NCBI RefSeq assembly: GCF_013368755.1
Contig: NC_049561.1
Span: forward strand, 5,146,001-5,210,000
DNA length: 64,000 nt
Origin: Talaromyces rugulosus
Lineage: Eukaryota > Ascomycota > Eurotiomycetes > Eurotiales > Trichocomaceae
Direction of reading: 5' to 3'
Part shown: positions 10,401 to 21,568 of the stretch, one piece after another
Layout of the letters: every line of letters starts with the position of its first letter
How positions within the stretch are numbered: the stretch's first letter is position 1
Position numbers and translations under genes: made by a program
The notes under the pieces: model-generated
The model's input: the letters and a program-made list of their open reading frames with translations, nothing else
What the model was told of the DNA's origin: nothing
The model's database searches: none

Positions 10401-13400
10401 TAGTTTACCACAAGCGTCAGCCTTTTCGTTTCTCTCCTTTTTCTCCTTTTTCTTTCTCTATATCTTCTATTGTAACCGCCGACTTTTCTAAAGAGCTATA
10501 CAGACTCCAACAAATTAGATATACAAATTCGCGATCCATATCAGGAGATCACTAAAGGCATATTCTTTCCCCTAAAGTACCCCGATACTAAAATGAAAGA
10601 AGTAGGCAGCAAGTGAAAATTTAACAATATTTGAAAACGTAAGACGTTGTAGTAGATATAATTTAAAAAGCTTGTCAACTGGTAACTTTTGCGTTAGTGG
10701 ACCTCCAGATGTCTTCATACTTTGGACTTTTCCGATTTTCGTAAGTCAGTAGACCAGCTAAGAGAAATTCTACTATTTTAAATTGACGTACTAGACACTA
10801 GGCACCAGCCCTCCGAGGGGTTTAATGTTCCATAGTTCGGGATTGCTGCGTTCCCGTATTAGTATTTGCCTCAACATTCAGACAATTTCAGTGACGCGTA
10901 GCAACGTTTGAAACAAGGGAAATAAATCCCTTAATCGATCCATGCACAAATCCTGATAATTACACTCGCAAGAAACAACTCAAAAACAATGATATCAATT
11001 GATGTTGTCGGATGCCTGAGCGATCAGGCGTACCACCAGTTGACGGATGGGCGCTGGCGGCTGCCTGCCTTACATATATGAAGTGTACAAACACACCTCT
11101 TCCTCCTAACACAATTAATGAGTGTATTTCTTCTAAATTGCAGAATAATAAGAGTCTTTTTGTTTTTTTTCTCGGCCCGTTTTAGGCAAGATATACATAT
11201 TTCGGGATTCAGTTGGTCAAACTCTCTATTTGATTTTGGTTGTATATATATCAATTGAGGTATACAAATATATAATACAGACGACTTCTGAAATCAATTA
11301 TTGCTAGCGAAACTAGCTTTAATCGATTAATTGATATATCAAACGCCAGTACTTTTCTTCCAAGACGCATCGAGGTCAACTAGTAATAAAATCCAGTGTA
11401 AATATAAAAATTTTGAAGACCTCAATTCCGCGTTTCCATACAATGCACACATTGGTGTCATCTCTTAAAATCAAAAACTACATACCAGTTGACATCAATA
11501 ATAATGATAGACAGTGATTAAACTACTTCTTGCCTCTTTACAAACATTTGAATATCACCGAGTCATCAATCGATGCCATGTCTCTATCGTTCCACCGCCG
11601 AAATCACCGGAGCGCTGCAGGTCGCCACGGACTCCCTTGCTGTCTACATGTATATTTACTGTTTTACATATGAAACTATTTTTGCAGCGTTTTGGCCATG
11701 TTTATTTATTATTTACCTCGGTCTGCAGGGTAATATATGCACGGGATGAGACTAGTCTAGAGCGCATGTGGATGAGTAGCAAGGGATGCCGAAAGAGGAA
11801 ATTCTGGCACGTGTCTGCATAATCTATAACCCCATAAACTATGGGAGCAAGGGAAGGAAGGGCAATTTCGGAATGCGCAGTCAGAAAGAAAAAAAAAACA
11901 AATACAGAGATAACAGCTCGTTGATAATTGCTTCACGTAAGACTGAGAATTCCCTCACCGATCGACCAGCTACAGAAAAAAAGAAAAGCCAAGCCCCCAC
12001 GGGGTTTTTCAAAGCCGTTAGTAGTTAGTCGTATTCATACTACGACGGAGTATTATAGGGGAATTAATTGTTAAACAATAACAGTCAGCGAATAGCGAAT
12101 AGCGATTTTGCATAGCCGACACTACTGCTACTGCTGCTATCAATTTGATGAGCCAACAAACCATGTGCCAAGCGCATTTGGAATGCCAACAGTCGAATCG
12201 ATCTTGGCGCGCAACTCCCTTTTTTTTGAAAATGATCGACATTCCCCGATCCGACTAATTGGTGAGACTCCAGTGAGTGAGATGAGGTATTTTACCGAAA
12301 GCGGCTGAGTTGCATCACAATTGATTCTGACGTGGGATCCGATGAGGCCAGTCGATCAAATGATCATTATGATGCCGAGAATTCTTGTGTATCATACGGA
12401 GTACAGGTATGTATTGGGTATATGTACATCTTGATGTAGTCTTGGCTGGACATTTGGGTTTGTTTATTTATTTTTGAATTTTGTGCCTTTTGCTTGGCAA
12501 TGTCAGATTTCGGTGAATCAATGATGAGATGTCAACTGGTGGAAGTTGGGTTAATTTTGATGATATTCGTGTACATTATTTGGATAAAATAAATAATTTA
12601 TTAAAATTGAATTAATATGCAGTGCATTGTTGCACTAAATGGAGTAGCCAGCGGCACATGAGTATAGATGCAGTTGGTGTTTAAATATATATTTGCCGAT
12701 GACATTATTATTGCCATCGCATCAGCCAGCATTTCAATGTTGAAACTTCTACAAGACCAATATTGAATAGTCCAAGTCATCAATGAACTTTAAATATCTC
12801 AAAATTAGAAATGTCACTCAACAATCAAATACAACACATGTATGCACCTGTCAGACGCGCCTAATCGAAAATCATCAAGGCACGGAGACTCGGCACGCTG
12901 ATCACTCGACAGCAATGCCGAACCGAGAGCGCCATTTAGCCAGAAACTGACTGGTCAAGACAAAGTGAGGCTTGAAGGCGTCGCACTGTGTAGTGTGTAC
13001 TACTAGCAGTAAGTTAGTAACGAGACGCACGCAGCAGAGTGGGGCTTTTGATTTTTGGTGGTACGTAGTCGTAGCAAGTAAAATATTCACGGATAAATGA
13101 TTAATTATTTCTGCGGCAAAGTTTTGAAAAGTACGTACAGCACCAAAAAAAAAAAAATAATCCCTCATAGAATGATCGATTCCGTACTAGGCATATGCAT
13201 CCGCTTTGACAGCGGCAATCTGGAGGCCGACTGTACCGGTCGGCCCGATCTGCCGCTTTGCCGTTGCGAAGGGAATAATAATAATAATAATAAAGTAGTG
13301 AATAAAGAATAAATTCTTATTATTTTGTGTATAATATTAAAGTTAGCTTGCCGGGCGAGCCATGGTCGAGTCGGGATTTGTCCGTGATGCCTTGCCTCCG

Positions 13401-13541
13401 CCCATATTTCGGTACATTTGCGAGTCGGTATATTGGTTTGGGTGGCTAATATTATTGTGTGCCGGATTCCGTACATTATATAATTAAGGAACAAGGGCAC
13501 TGGGCAGTCAGGACAGCGAATCAAATCTTTAAAGTTAAACA

Positions 13542-13562
13542 GAATTTTTTTTAAAAAAATTC
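13542..13562. repeat. Short A/T inverted repeat
   Basis: GAATTTTTTT and AAAAAAATTC form 10-bp inverted arms around one base. It could form a short cruciform or act as a bidirectional poly(A)-type signal. No transcript is implied. Confidence 0.4.
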
Positions 13563-14538
13563 GGGTTGAATGTTTCGAGCCAGTCTTGGGTGAACCATGG
13601 TTGAGGGCGATTCTAGAAAAATTTTCACGTTTCGAATGAATTGGGAGAAAGTCGGCATATCCATGGATGGGCAATTGAGAGTGGCCAATCACGTGCATAT
13701 AGTAGTAATATGTGCATTATTTGTCAAGTCGACAGAAAGGTTTCCCAAGACGTCACTGTGTATGTAGACAGTAGCAGTTTAGAGCTATAACACACGAGCT
13801 AGTGGTCATGGCTAAACACTCTGCCTGAATAATGGAATAAGATAATGCTCGCCCCCATCAGGATTTCAGCGACGCTATAGCATATTGGGTTTCCCCCTTT
13901 TTTTCTTGTGTGCAAAAAGAGGACAGGATGCGCCAAGGGGGACTATACACGGGCGAGAAGTGACTATGGACGGGAGGCTTCTGCCTGGAACTCTTTACAA
14001 AACCAATTGACTCATTAATTTTGAGTCTTGGAAAATCGAATATTAAGGTACTCGGACTGAGGGGAGAATATTATTATTGTTTGGGAAATTGGGCCTGAGG
14101 GGGGCCGGTGGGCCTAAGTGGAGACCTGGCTCGGAGCTCAGCGCCAATCGCTCATTTTCTTATCTTTAATAAATATTAATATTAGTATTATTACCGTTCA
14201 GTAATAAGAAGAGGAAGAAGAAGAAGAAGAGCAATGCATCAATTGGGCTGGGGTAGAGTGATAGAGTCAGTGTGATAGAGCATAACAACCAGGTACGTAC
14301 ATGCTATGATCGATGCAGCTGCAGATCGTCATTTTCGAGACGTTTTCGCGTGCAGCACCGGGGCCGTTTTGGGCCTAGCGCCAGGAGCTCCCGCGATCTG
14401 TCGTGTCTTGTTCAGTGTACAGTGTACAGAGTACAGTACACTATACACTACAGACTGGAGTAACTACGGCATCTGCTTACATGCACGCTGCGACGTGGAC
14501 AGGGCAAGCTTATGAGTGCATACATACATACCGCCAAG

Positions 14539-14568
14539 GACTCCGTAATCGTATACGATTACGGAGTC
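14539..14568. repeat. 30-bp perfect palindrome with ACTCCGT/ACGGAGT ends
   Basis: Each half is GACTCCGTAATCGTA and is followed by its exact reverse complement, with no spacer. The outer ACGGAGT is the same word seen singly at 12395, 14683 and 16229-16243. See findings. Confidence 0.9.
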
Positions 14569-15724
14569 TCCATGCTTCTCGTTCCTCGCTGTGGGGCGGT
14601 TGCATTCGGCCGTGTTTGGTTTGGCGTGGTTTCTATGGCGACCAGGAGCTGTTCTTTCTCTGGAAGTTGATCCGTTGCAATGTACGGAGTAAAGGGTGCT
14701 ATTATTATGATTATTCTAGAGATTCAGAACACGCGACCATTGCTCGGTAGTACGTAGTAGTATTAGTGGTCGGTGAAGACGATGCAGACTTTACAAAAAG
14801 CCAGCCCATGACGTCAACGCCATGGGTTTTGAAGGATGAGCTCTCTTGTCGTCGCGGTACGGTATTGAAACGGCGCATACGACAGCTTCCTGATCGCGAC
14901 AGCTCCGTCGCTGACTCAGGAGAAGCCGAACACGGCTGGTCATGAATATCATTGGAGCAGCCGTGCCTGTAAACAATCTCCCGCTGGTGTATTTTTACCG
15001 TGCTGTGTAATACCGGTAATACAGTCTGTACCTTAGCGCGTATTGTGGTTGATGACGGACGGCGCTAGTGTCGTGGTAACGCTGCCATTGACCAATGGAC
15101 GCAGCTCGCACCAACGTTGTGCCGATCATCGTGCATGAATTATTTTTTTGCCTGTACGCTTCCGTATCATTGCTTTCCTGTTTGGGCAACGAATATATGA
15201 TATGATATATCGCACACTTGTTCTTCTATATTCTTCTATATTATTTTCCAGAATACAGAATAGTCTTGCAATTCTCTTACAATTCCAATGCAATTGTTGT
15301 TGTTTTCCCGCCCCTGAGCTCCACCAAAGGAAGCCTGCGTATTACCTGTAAGTTCAAACTAGACACCGCACCGATGATCGCTCGCGGTATACTCAGTCCG
15401 TGTTGATATTAAATATAGCAAAAGGATCAAAATATAGCTCTAAAAAAAAGGAGAACAACACAATGACGCAGCAATATCCGCCGTTGCCAAGTGATTTGCA
15501 TTCGTTATTAGGACTATCATATCATTATATGCGAGGAGTCCGCGTCATCCGTAGGGTTCGGCATGGCGCCGAGGCTGTGATTCTGGCAATAACATGTCGT
15601 CTGGTAAGTACTACGTACTATCAATTCTTATCAACCCCATGATTTTCATGCGGAGATCCTGCCAAGAGCTGTCGTTCACCAGGTCAGCAAGGAAATGGTT
15701 TTTTATTTATTTTTATTTATTACT

Positions 15725-15760
15725 TCTCGACTCAAACCCTCGTCCAAGAAATGCCCAGCC
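15725..15760 (-). other. tRNA 3'-half-like segment (relic candidate)
   Basis: On the minus strand TGGGCAT..GGACGAGGGTTTGAGTC resembles a tRNA T-arm with B box GGTTTGAGTC. It shares TGGGCAT upstream of the B box with the segment at 16489. No 5' tRNA half is visible. Confidence 0.3.
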
Positions 15761-16488
15761 CAATGGTTTGATGGCTGTGCTGGCTGATTTTTGCGATCCG
15801 CGACCTGATGACCGTCTGAGCGCTGCGACTGCCAAGTGAATAATCAGGGCGGCCATGATGATGATGATGATTGTTACTGATAAGCCGTGGTGTTGTGTAG
15901 CCTGTGCAACCTCCTGAACGTGCCAAGAGTCAAGACTTGCTGCCAGCCCTAAAGACGAGCAGAGCAGATTGGCTGGAAGAGAGTGCAATGGCCAATCAGG
16001 GGCGCCTTATTCACCACTTGTACTTCCGTACTGTCCTTGCCAGTTGCAAACTTGCAAGGAATAGACTTTGTGCCATTGTGGAATAGTTGAATACAGAGGA
16101 ATCTTGGCTCTTGGCAGATCGCCCCTTATCGCGATCCCGGCATATATCGATGGACACGACTATGGAACCCAAGCCTGCGCCAAGCACATCCCTGGACATA
16201 CTCGACACACACTACACTGCACGCAGTGCTCCGTACGGAGTAGTAAATTGTACATGCTGAATAGTAACAAGCCAAGCCTTGGCACAGGGGCGGGATCCGC
16301 AGGACCCGTCGCTATTCCTGGGCGTAGATCATGCAGCGCGCGTGTGTCGCATGTTCCTGAGGATCTTCTCGCCTTTGGGGTTTTGCTCTATGCTATGATA
16401 TCAATTTGGGGGTTTGTTGTATTTGGGGTATTTTGCGTTGTTGGATGGAGGAGTAGTAGTAGTAGTAGTAAGTAGTGTACAATCTAAA

Positions 16489-16530
16489 CGCCCGTCGTGG
16501 GCGGGATCCGAACCCACATGCCCAGACGGG
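16489..16530 (-). other. tRNA 3'-half-like hairpin (relic candidate)
   Basis: On the minus strand GTGGG-TTCGGAT-CCCGC forms a 5-bp T stem with a T-loop-like sequence. An outer CCCGTC/GACGGG stem closes around it. The 5' half and A box are absent, so this is probably not a functional tRNA. Confidence 0.35.
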
Positions 16531-16719
16531 AGGAAAATTATTATTATTATTCTCGATCACCGGGGTATGTTATTATTAATATCAAACAGATATCATCATC
16601 ATCATCATCATAATAATGATTTCTGCTTGCCGCCAGACCCGACTGATTATAATGATCGATGCTATGCCGATTTAGTCGGACGAGTCACAGCAAAACGGCA
16701 CTAGAATCTCCTGCAAGTG

Positions 16720-16770
16720 AGGGAAAAAAAAAGCTTGTTGGCAATTTAGTTGAGCCTTTTTTTTTTCCCT
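16720..16770. repeat. Inverted repeat with homopolymer arms
   Basis: AGGGAAAAAAAAA and TTTTTTTTTTCCCT face each other around a 24-nt loop. On either strand it would form a stable hairpin with a U-rich arm. No gene ends nearby, so a terminator role is not supported. Confidence 0.5.
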
Positions 16771-17550
16771 TCCAGCAAAAAGCAGTAAGCCGGGCAAGCT
16801 CCGGGGAGTTGCTACGTTCTTTTTTCTGTACAGTTCTGGTCGGTAATACAGTGACGGCCAAAAATCGCGCATACAAATGTCCGACCGCGCGCGAATCAGG
16901 GCCCGCGCCTAAAAAACCTTCCAGCAGCCACTCACGCATGTCAGAATTGCCCCCGGATGGAGAAGAGCATGCTCAATGGGGAGTTTGGGGGCGTTGGTCG
17001 GGACAGCGGTGCCGGTGCGGCGATCCACTTGATATTATATTCTGTATAGAGACATGGAGGGGAGGTTATTATTGAATACGGAGGAAGTTACTAGTACGGG
17101 CAACTATATCTGACGTCGGTTCGCGGGATTTTTACACAGCGCGTAGCAGTAAGCAATAGTCATTATGCCGATATGCTCATAGTCATTATGTCAGTGGCTC
17201 AATCTCACACTGAAAATTTGAACAAAAACATGCCGCTGGAACCGTGTCGGCACTCGATCCGGGCACGATCCCGCCGTAACATCGACGGCCAGAAAAATTC
17301 TGCGTGCCCTCGATCGGGCTTAGCGCCAATACACCCGGTTCTGGCCGAGTCACGCTGCCGTATTCGGCAGAACCACGCTAGGCCGTGTTAGGCACCGCCC
17401 GCCCCACCCAGAATTTCAAAACAACAACGCAAAAAACGCAAAAACACACAAAAAAAGAAAACCGCGGTACGGCCGATACGGGTCGTAATTTTGACCACAT
17501 CTACCACATCCGCGCCGCCCGTTCCGGTCTAGCCTAGGTCCCCTCTCCCC

Positions 17551-17800
17551 CCGTACCGTCCGTACCGTACGTATTACCATTTCCTTTCCCGGCAGCGGAC
17601 CCTCCCAAGCTTCCCAAATCTCGCGCGCGCACCCACCCAAACTCTTTCCTTCCCACCCCCCCCGACCGACCGATGCGTGAAAAAAAAGTCTTCCTGTTAC
17701 GTCCCAGTCCGTAAATAAGAAGCCGCGTCCCCCTCCCCTTTTCCCACCTTCCTTCCTTCCTTCTTTCCTTCTTTACTTCTCCTTCTTCATAGGAAAGACT
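17551..17800 (+). promoter_or_regulatory. Core promoter region of the H+-ATPase gene (CT-rich)
   Basis: A duplicated 9-bp CCGTACCGT (17551-17568) is followed by long pyrimidine tracts (CCCTCCCC, then repeated TTCC/TTCT from 17745 to 17790). CT boxes just upstream of transcription starts are typical of highly expressed filamentous-fungal genes. The ATG is at 17892. Promoter role is inference from composition and position. Confidence 0.5.
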
Positions 17801-17891
17801 CCCACTTCACCATCGTTGCTCAAGTGTCCCTCCGTCTAACAGCTCATTATTCGGGTTATCGAGGCTCCCACGCCTTACACCGACAGCAATC

Positions 17892-20800
17892 ATGGCTGAA
17901 CGGAGAATCTCCTATGCTCCCGACGTCGAAAACGGCCAAAACGCACGCTCCTCTGGCGATGTCATCGACGGCCAGCCCCTCGATGAGTACTCTGCTCTGA
18001 ACCGCTACATCTCGACCGCGCGCGACCGTCGTCGCGGCTCGACATCCAGCGCCGGCGCCCTCGAGGCTGGCGAGAAGAAGAAGGGATGGCAGTTCTGGAA
18101 GAAGTCTGGCACCGGCGAAGCCACCGATGACCAGTTCATCGCCCCCGAAGAATGGCTCGAAACCGACATCCGCGCTGGTCTCAACAGTAGCGACATTGAC
18201 GGTCGTCGCCGCAAGACTGGCTGGAATGAGCTGGTCACCGAGAAGACCAACCTGTTCGTTCAGTTCATTGGTTACTTCCGTGGTCCTATTCTGTATGGTA
18301 AGTTGTCAATTGAACCTTGTTCTTTTATCGACGCGTCCCTACACCCGTGGTTCGCGCTCTCCGCCCGAGTTTTATCGCTAACCATGGTTACTCGTCGCAG
18401 TTATGGAATTGGCCGTTCTTTTGGCTGCCGGTCTCCGTGACTGGATCGATTTGGGTGTCATTATTGGTATTCTGATGCTTAACGCTATTGTCGGTTGGTA
18501 CCAAGAAAAGCAGGCTGCCGATGTCGTCGCCTCTCTCAAGGGTGACATTGCCATGCGTGCCTGGGTCATTCGTGACGGTTCCGAGCAGGAAATCCTTGGT
18601 GAGTACCCTTTTTAACCTCAGTTATGTAGCTATAACTAATCTCTTAACGCTCTAGCCCGTGAACTCGTCGTCGGTGATATTGTCATTCTCGAAGAAGGTA
18701 CCGTCGTCCCTGCCGATGTCCGCCTGATCTGCGACTACGAAAAGCCCCATGAGTTCGAAAAGTACAAGGAGCACCTTACCGCCATGGCTGAGGACACCCT
18801 CAAGGAGAAGGCCGAGGATGATGACGAGGATGAGCACCACACTGGTGTCTCCATCATCGCCACTGATCAGAGTGCCATCGTGAGTGCCCCTGAGTTTCTG
18901 ATCTTACGAAAATCGTATACTAACTAACTGCTACAGACTGGTGAATCTCTCGCTGTCGACAAGTACATGGGCGACGTTTGCTACTACACCACCGGTTGCA
19001 AGCGTGGCAAGGCCTTCGCTATCGTTACTGCCACTGCTAAGTACTCTTTCGTCGGAAAGACCGCCTCTTTGGTCCAGGGCGCCCAGGACCAGGGTCACTT
19101 CAAGGCTATCATGAACTCCATTGGTACAGCTCTGCTCGTCTTGGTCATGTTCTTCATTCTCGCTGCCTGGGTTGGTGGATTCTTCCGTCACTTGAAGATC
19201 GCTACCCCTGAGGACTCTGACAACAACCTGCTCCACTACACTTTGATTCTCTTCATCATTGGTGTCCCCGTCGGTCTTCCTGTCGTTACCACCACCACTC
19301 TCGCCGTCGGTGCTGCCTACCTCGCCAAGCAGAAGGCTATCGTCCAGAAGCTCACTGCCATTGAGTCTCTTGCTGGTGTCGACGTTCTCTGCTCTGACAA
19401 GACCGGTACCCTGACTGCCAACCAGCTCTCCATCCGTGAGCCCTACGTTGCTGAGGGCGTTGACGTCAACTGGTTGTTCGCCGTTGCTGCCATTGCCTCT
19501 TCTCACAACGTTAAGAACCTCGACCCCATTGACAAGGTTACCATCCTCACTCTCCGCCGCTACCCCAAGGCCCGTGAGATTCTTGCTCGCAACTGGGTTA
19601 CCGAGAAGTACACTCCTTTCGACCCCGTCTCTAAGCGTATCACTACTGTCTGTACCTGCGACGGTGTCCGCTACGTTTGCGCTAAGGGTGCCCCCAAGGC
19701 TATCCTCAACTTGTCTGAGTGCTCCGAAGAGGAGGCCCGTCTCTACCGTGACAAAGCTTCCGAGTTCGCTCGTCGTGGTTTCCGTTCTCTCGGTGTTGCT
19801 GTCCAGAAGGAGGGTGAGCCATGGCAATTGCTCGGCATGTACCCCATGTTCGACCCACCTCGTGAGGATACTGCCCACACCATCACTGAAGCCCAGAACC
19901 TCGGTCTCTCTGTTAAGATGTTGACTGGTGATGCCATTGCTATTGCCAAGGAGACTTGCAAGATGCTTGCCCTCGGTACCAAGGTCTACAACTCTGAACG
20001 TCTCATCCACGGTGGTCTCACTGGTTCCCGCCAGCACGACCTTGTTGAGCGCGCTGATGGTTTCGCTGAAGTCTTCCCTGAGCACAAGTACCAGGTCGTC
20101 GAGATGTTGCAACAGCGTGGTCACTTGACTGCCATGACTGGTGACGGTGTCAACGATGCTCCTTCCCTGAAGAAGTCCGACTGCGGTATCGCTGTCGAGG
20201 GTGCCACCGAGGCTGCCCAGGCTGCCGCTGATATTGTCTTCCTTGCCCCCGGTCTCTCCACCATTGTCGACTCCATCAAGGTCGCCCGTCAGATCTTCCA
20301 GCGTATGAAGGCCTACATTCAATACCGTATCGCTCTTTGCTTGCACTTGGAAATCTACCTCGTCACCACAATGATCATCATTGACGAGACCATCCCTGCT
20401 GATCTGATTGTCTTCATTGCCCTTTTCGCTGATTTGGCTACCATTGCTGTCGCCTACGACAACGCTCACTACGAACAACGTCCTGTCGAGTGGCAGTTGC
20501 CCAAGATCTGGGTCATCTCTATCGTCCTTGGTCTCCTTCTCGCTGGTGGTACCTGGATTGTCCGTGGTTCCATGTTCATGGCCAACGGTGGTATAATCGA
20601 GAACTGGGGTCACCCTCAGGGAATCATCTTCCTCGAGGTTGCCCTTACTGAGAACTGGCTCATCTTCGTTACCCGTGGTGGAAAGACCTATCCTTCCTGG
20701 CAGCTTGTCGGCGCCATCTTTGGTGTCGATGTCCTTGCCACTCTCTTCTGTGTCTTCGGTTGGTTGACCGAGCCCGACCAACAGATCACCCACCCTGCCG

Positions 20801-21090
20801 ACCACGCCAACTTCACCACCAACGGCCACACTAGCATTGTCACTGTCGTCATCGTCTGGGCTTACTCCATTGGTGTCACCATTGTCATTGCCACTGTCTA
20901 CGCCATCCTCACTGACATTCCCTGGTTGGACAACCTCGGCCGTCAGACTCGCTCCAAGGCCGATACTCACTTTGAGAACATGGTCGGCCACCTCTCCAAG
21001 TTGGCCCTTGAGCACGAAACCGATGAAGCCACTGGCCGCTCTCGCTACGTCCTCACCACTCGTGCCCCTGAGGAGGAGGATGACGAATAG
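17892..21090 (+). CDS. pmaA: Plasma-membrane H+-transporting P-type ATPase
   Basis: Four exons (17892..18297, 18401..18598, 18656..18879, 18937..21090) encode about 993 residues, the usual length of fungal P3A ATPases. TGES lies in the actuator domain at the start of exon 4. The phosphorylated Asp is in CSDKTGTLT, and the nucleotide/hinge motifs are MLTGD and TGDGVNDAP. An acidic EDDDEDEHH loop precedes the TGES region, and ten membrane helices are recognisable. The enzyme pumps protons out at the expense of ATP and drives symporters such as the three MFS genes here. The C-terminal tail (GRSRYVLTTRAPEEEDDE) corresponds to the regulatory autoinhibitory end with Ser/Thr sites. Codon bias is extreme and opens a long antisense frame. 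Symbol follows Aspergillus usage (PMA1 in yeast). Confidence 0.97.
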
Positions 21091-21568
21091 ATTCGTGCGA
21101 CAACGTTTAGCGCTTGAGGGAGTGGTGTTATTTCCTTCCCTTCTATAACCACATTTTTCTTTTAATCTTCTATTTTTTCCCAACATATGCTGGGAAGTTT
21201 CCTTTGAAACATAACTCAGCCACAAACCACTACCTCAATGCACTACTGTTAGCTGTCGTGTGAACCGGAAACATACCATAGACTTTTCAAGTGTTGTACA
21301 TCTGCCCGTGGGGTCATAGAACTTGACTTGCCCGTGTTTTTCCTTTTATGTGTATGTATGCTTAATACCAGTAAATTAGTGCTTACAATTATCTTTTTCC
21401 AAGTAATTTCCTGTCTCTCTCCTTGTTCATATTAAATACCAAATGGTCTCCGTTGCCGAGTAGTCTTATCAATCCACCATTGTGCTTACGCCGTACTATA
21501 TGCATGATCATAGTTGAACAAATCCAATTGACTCAGACCTATCTATCTGCTGCTGCCAAAAGAACGTA

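Larger units (their letters stand above)
10105..17891. other. 7.8-kb spacer without a credible gene
   Basis: ORFs here are short (177 codons at most), lack family motifs, and have no matching exon structure. The stretch holds microsatellites (GAA near 14210, TAG near 16455, ATC near 16591, ATT near 13280), several inverted repeats, TACGGAGTA words, and three tRNA-3'-half-like segments. The last 2 kb become GC- and pyrimidine-rich and form the H+-ATPase promoter. It may include an unseen non-coding RNA gene. Confidence 0.6.

Noticed and set aside
13165..13698. 177-codon minus-strand ORF in the long spacer
   Set aside because: Composition is that of translated A/T repeats (poly-Leu from ATT repeats); no motif and no splice context.
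16068..17075. ORFs of 135 and 138 codons in the spacer
   Set aside because: They run through microsatellites (poly-Val/Ser, poly-His) and GC-rich promoter DNA; no family feature.
18931..21225. 764-codon open frame antisense to the H+-ATPase
   Set aside because: It mirrors the strongly biased codons of the sense gene; the product is a low-complexity Gly/Asp/Val/Ser string with no domain.
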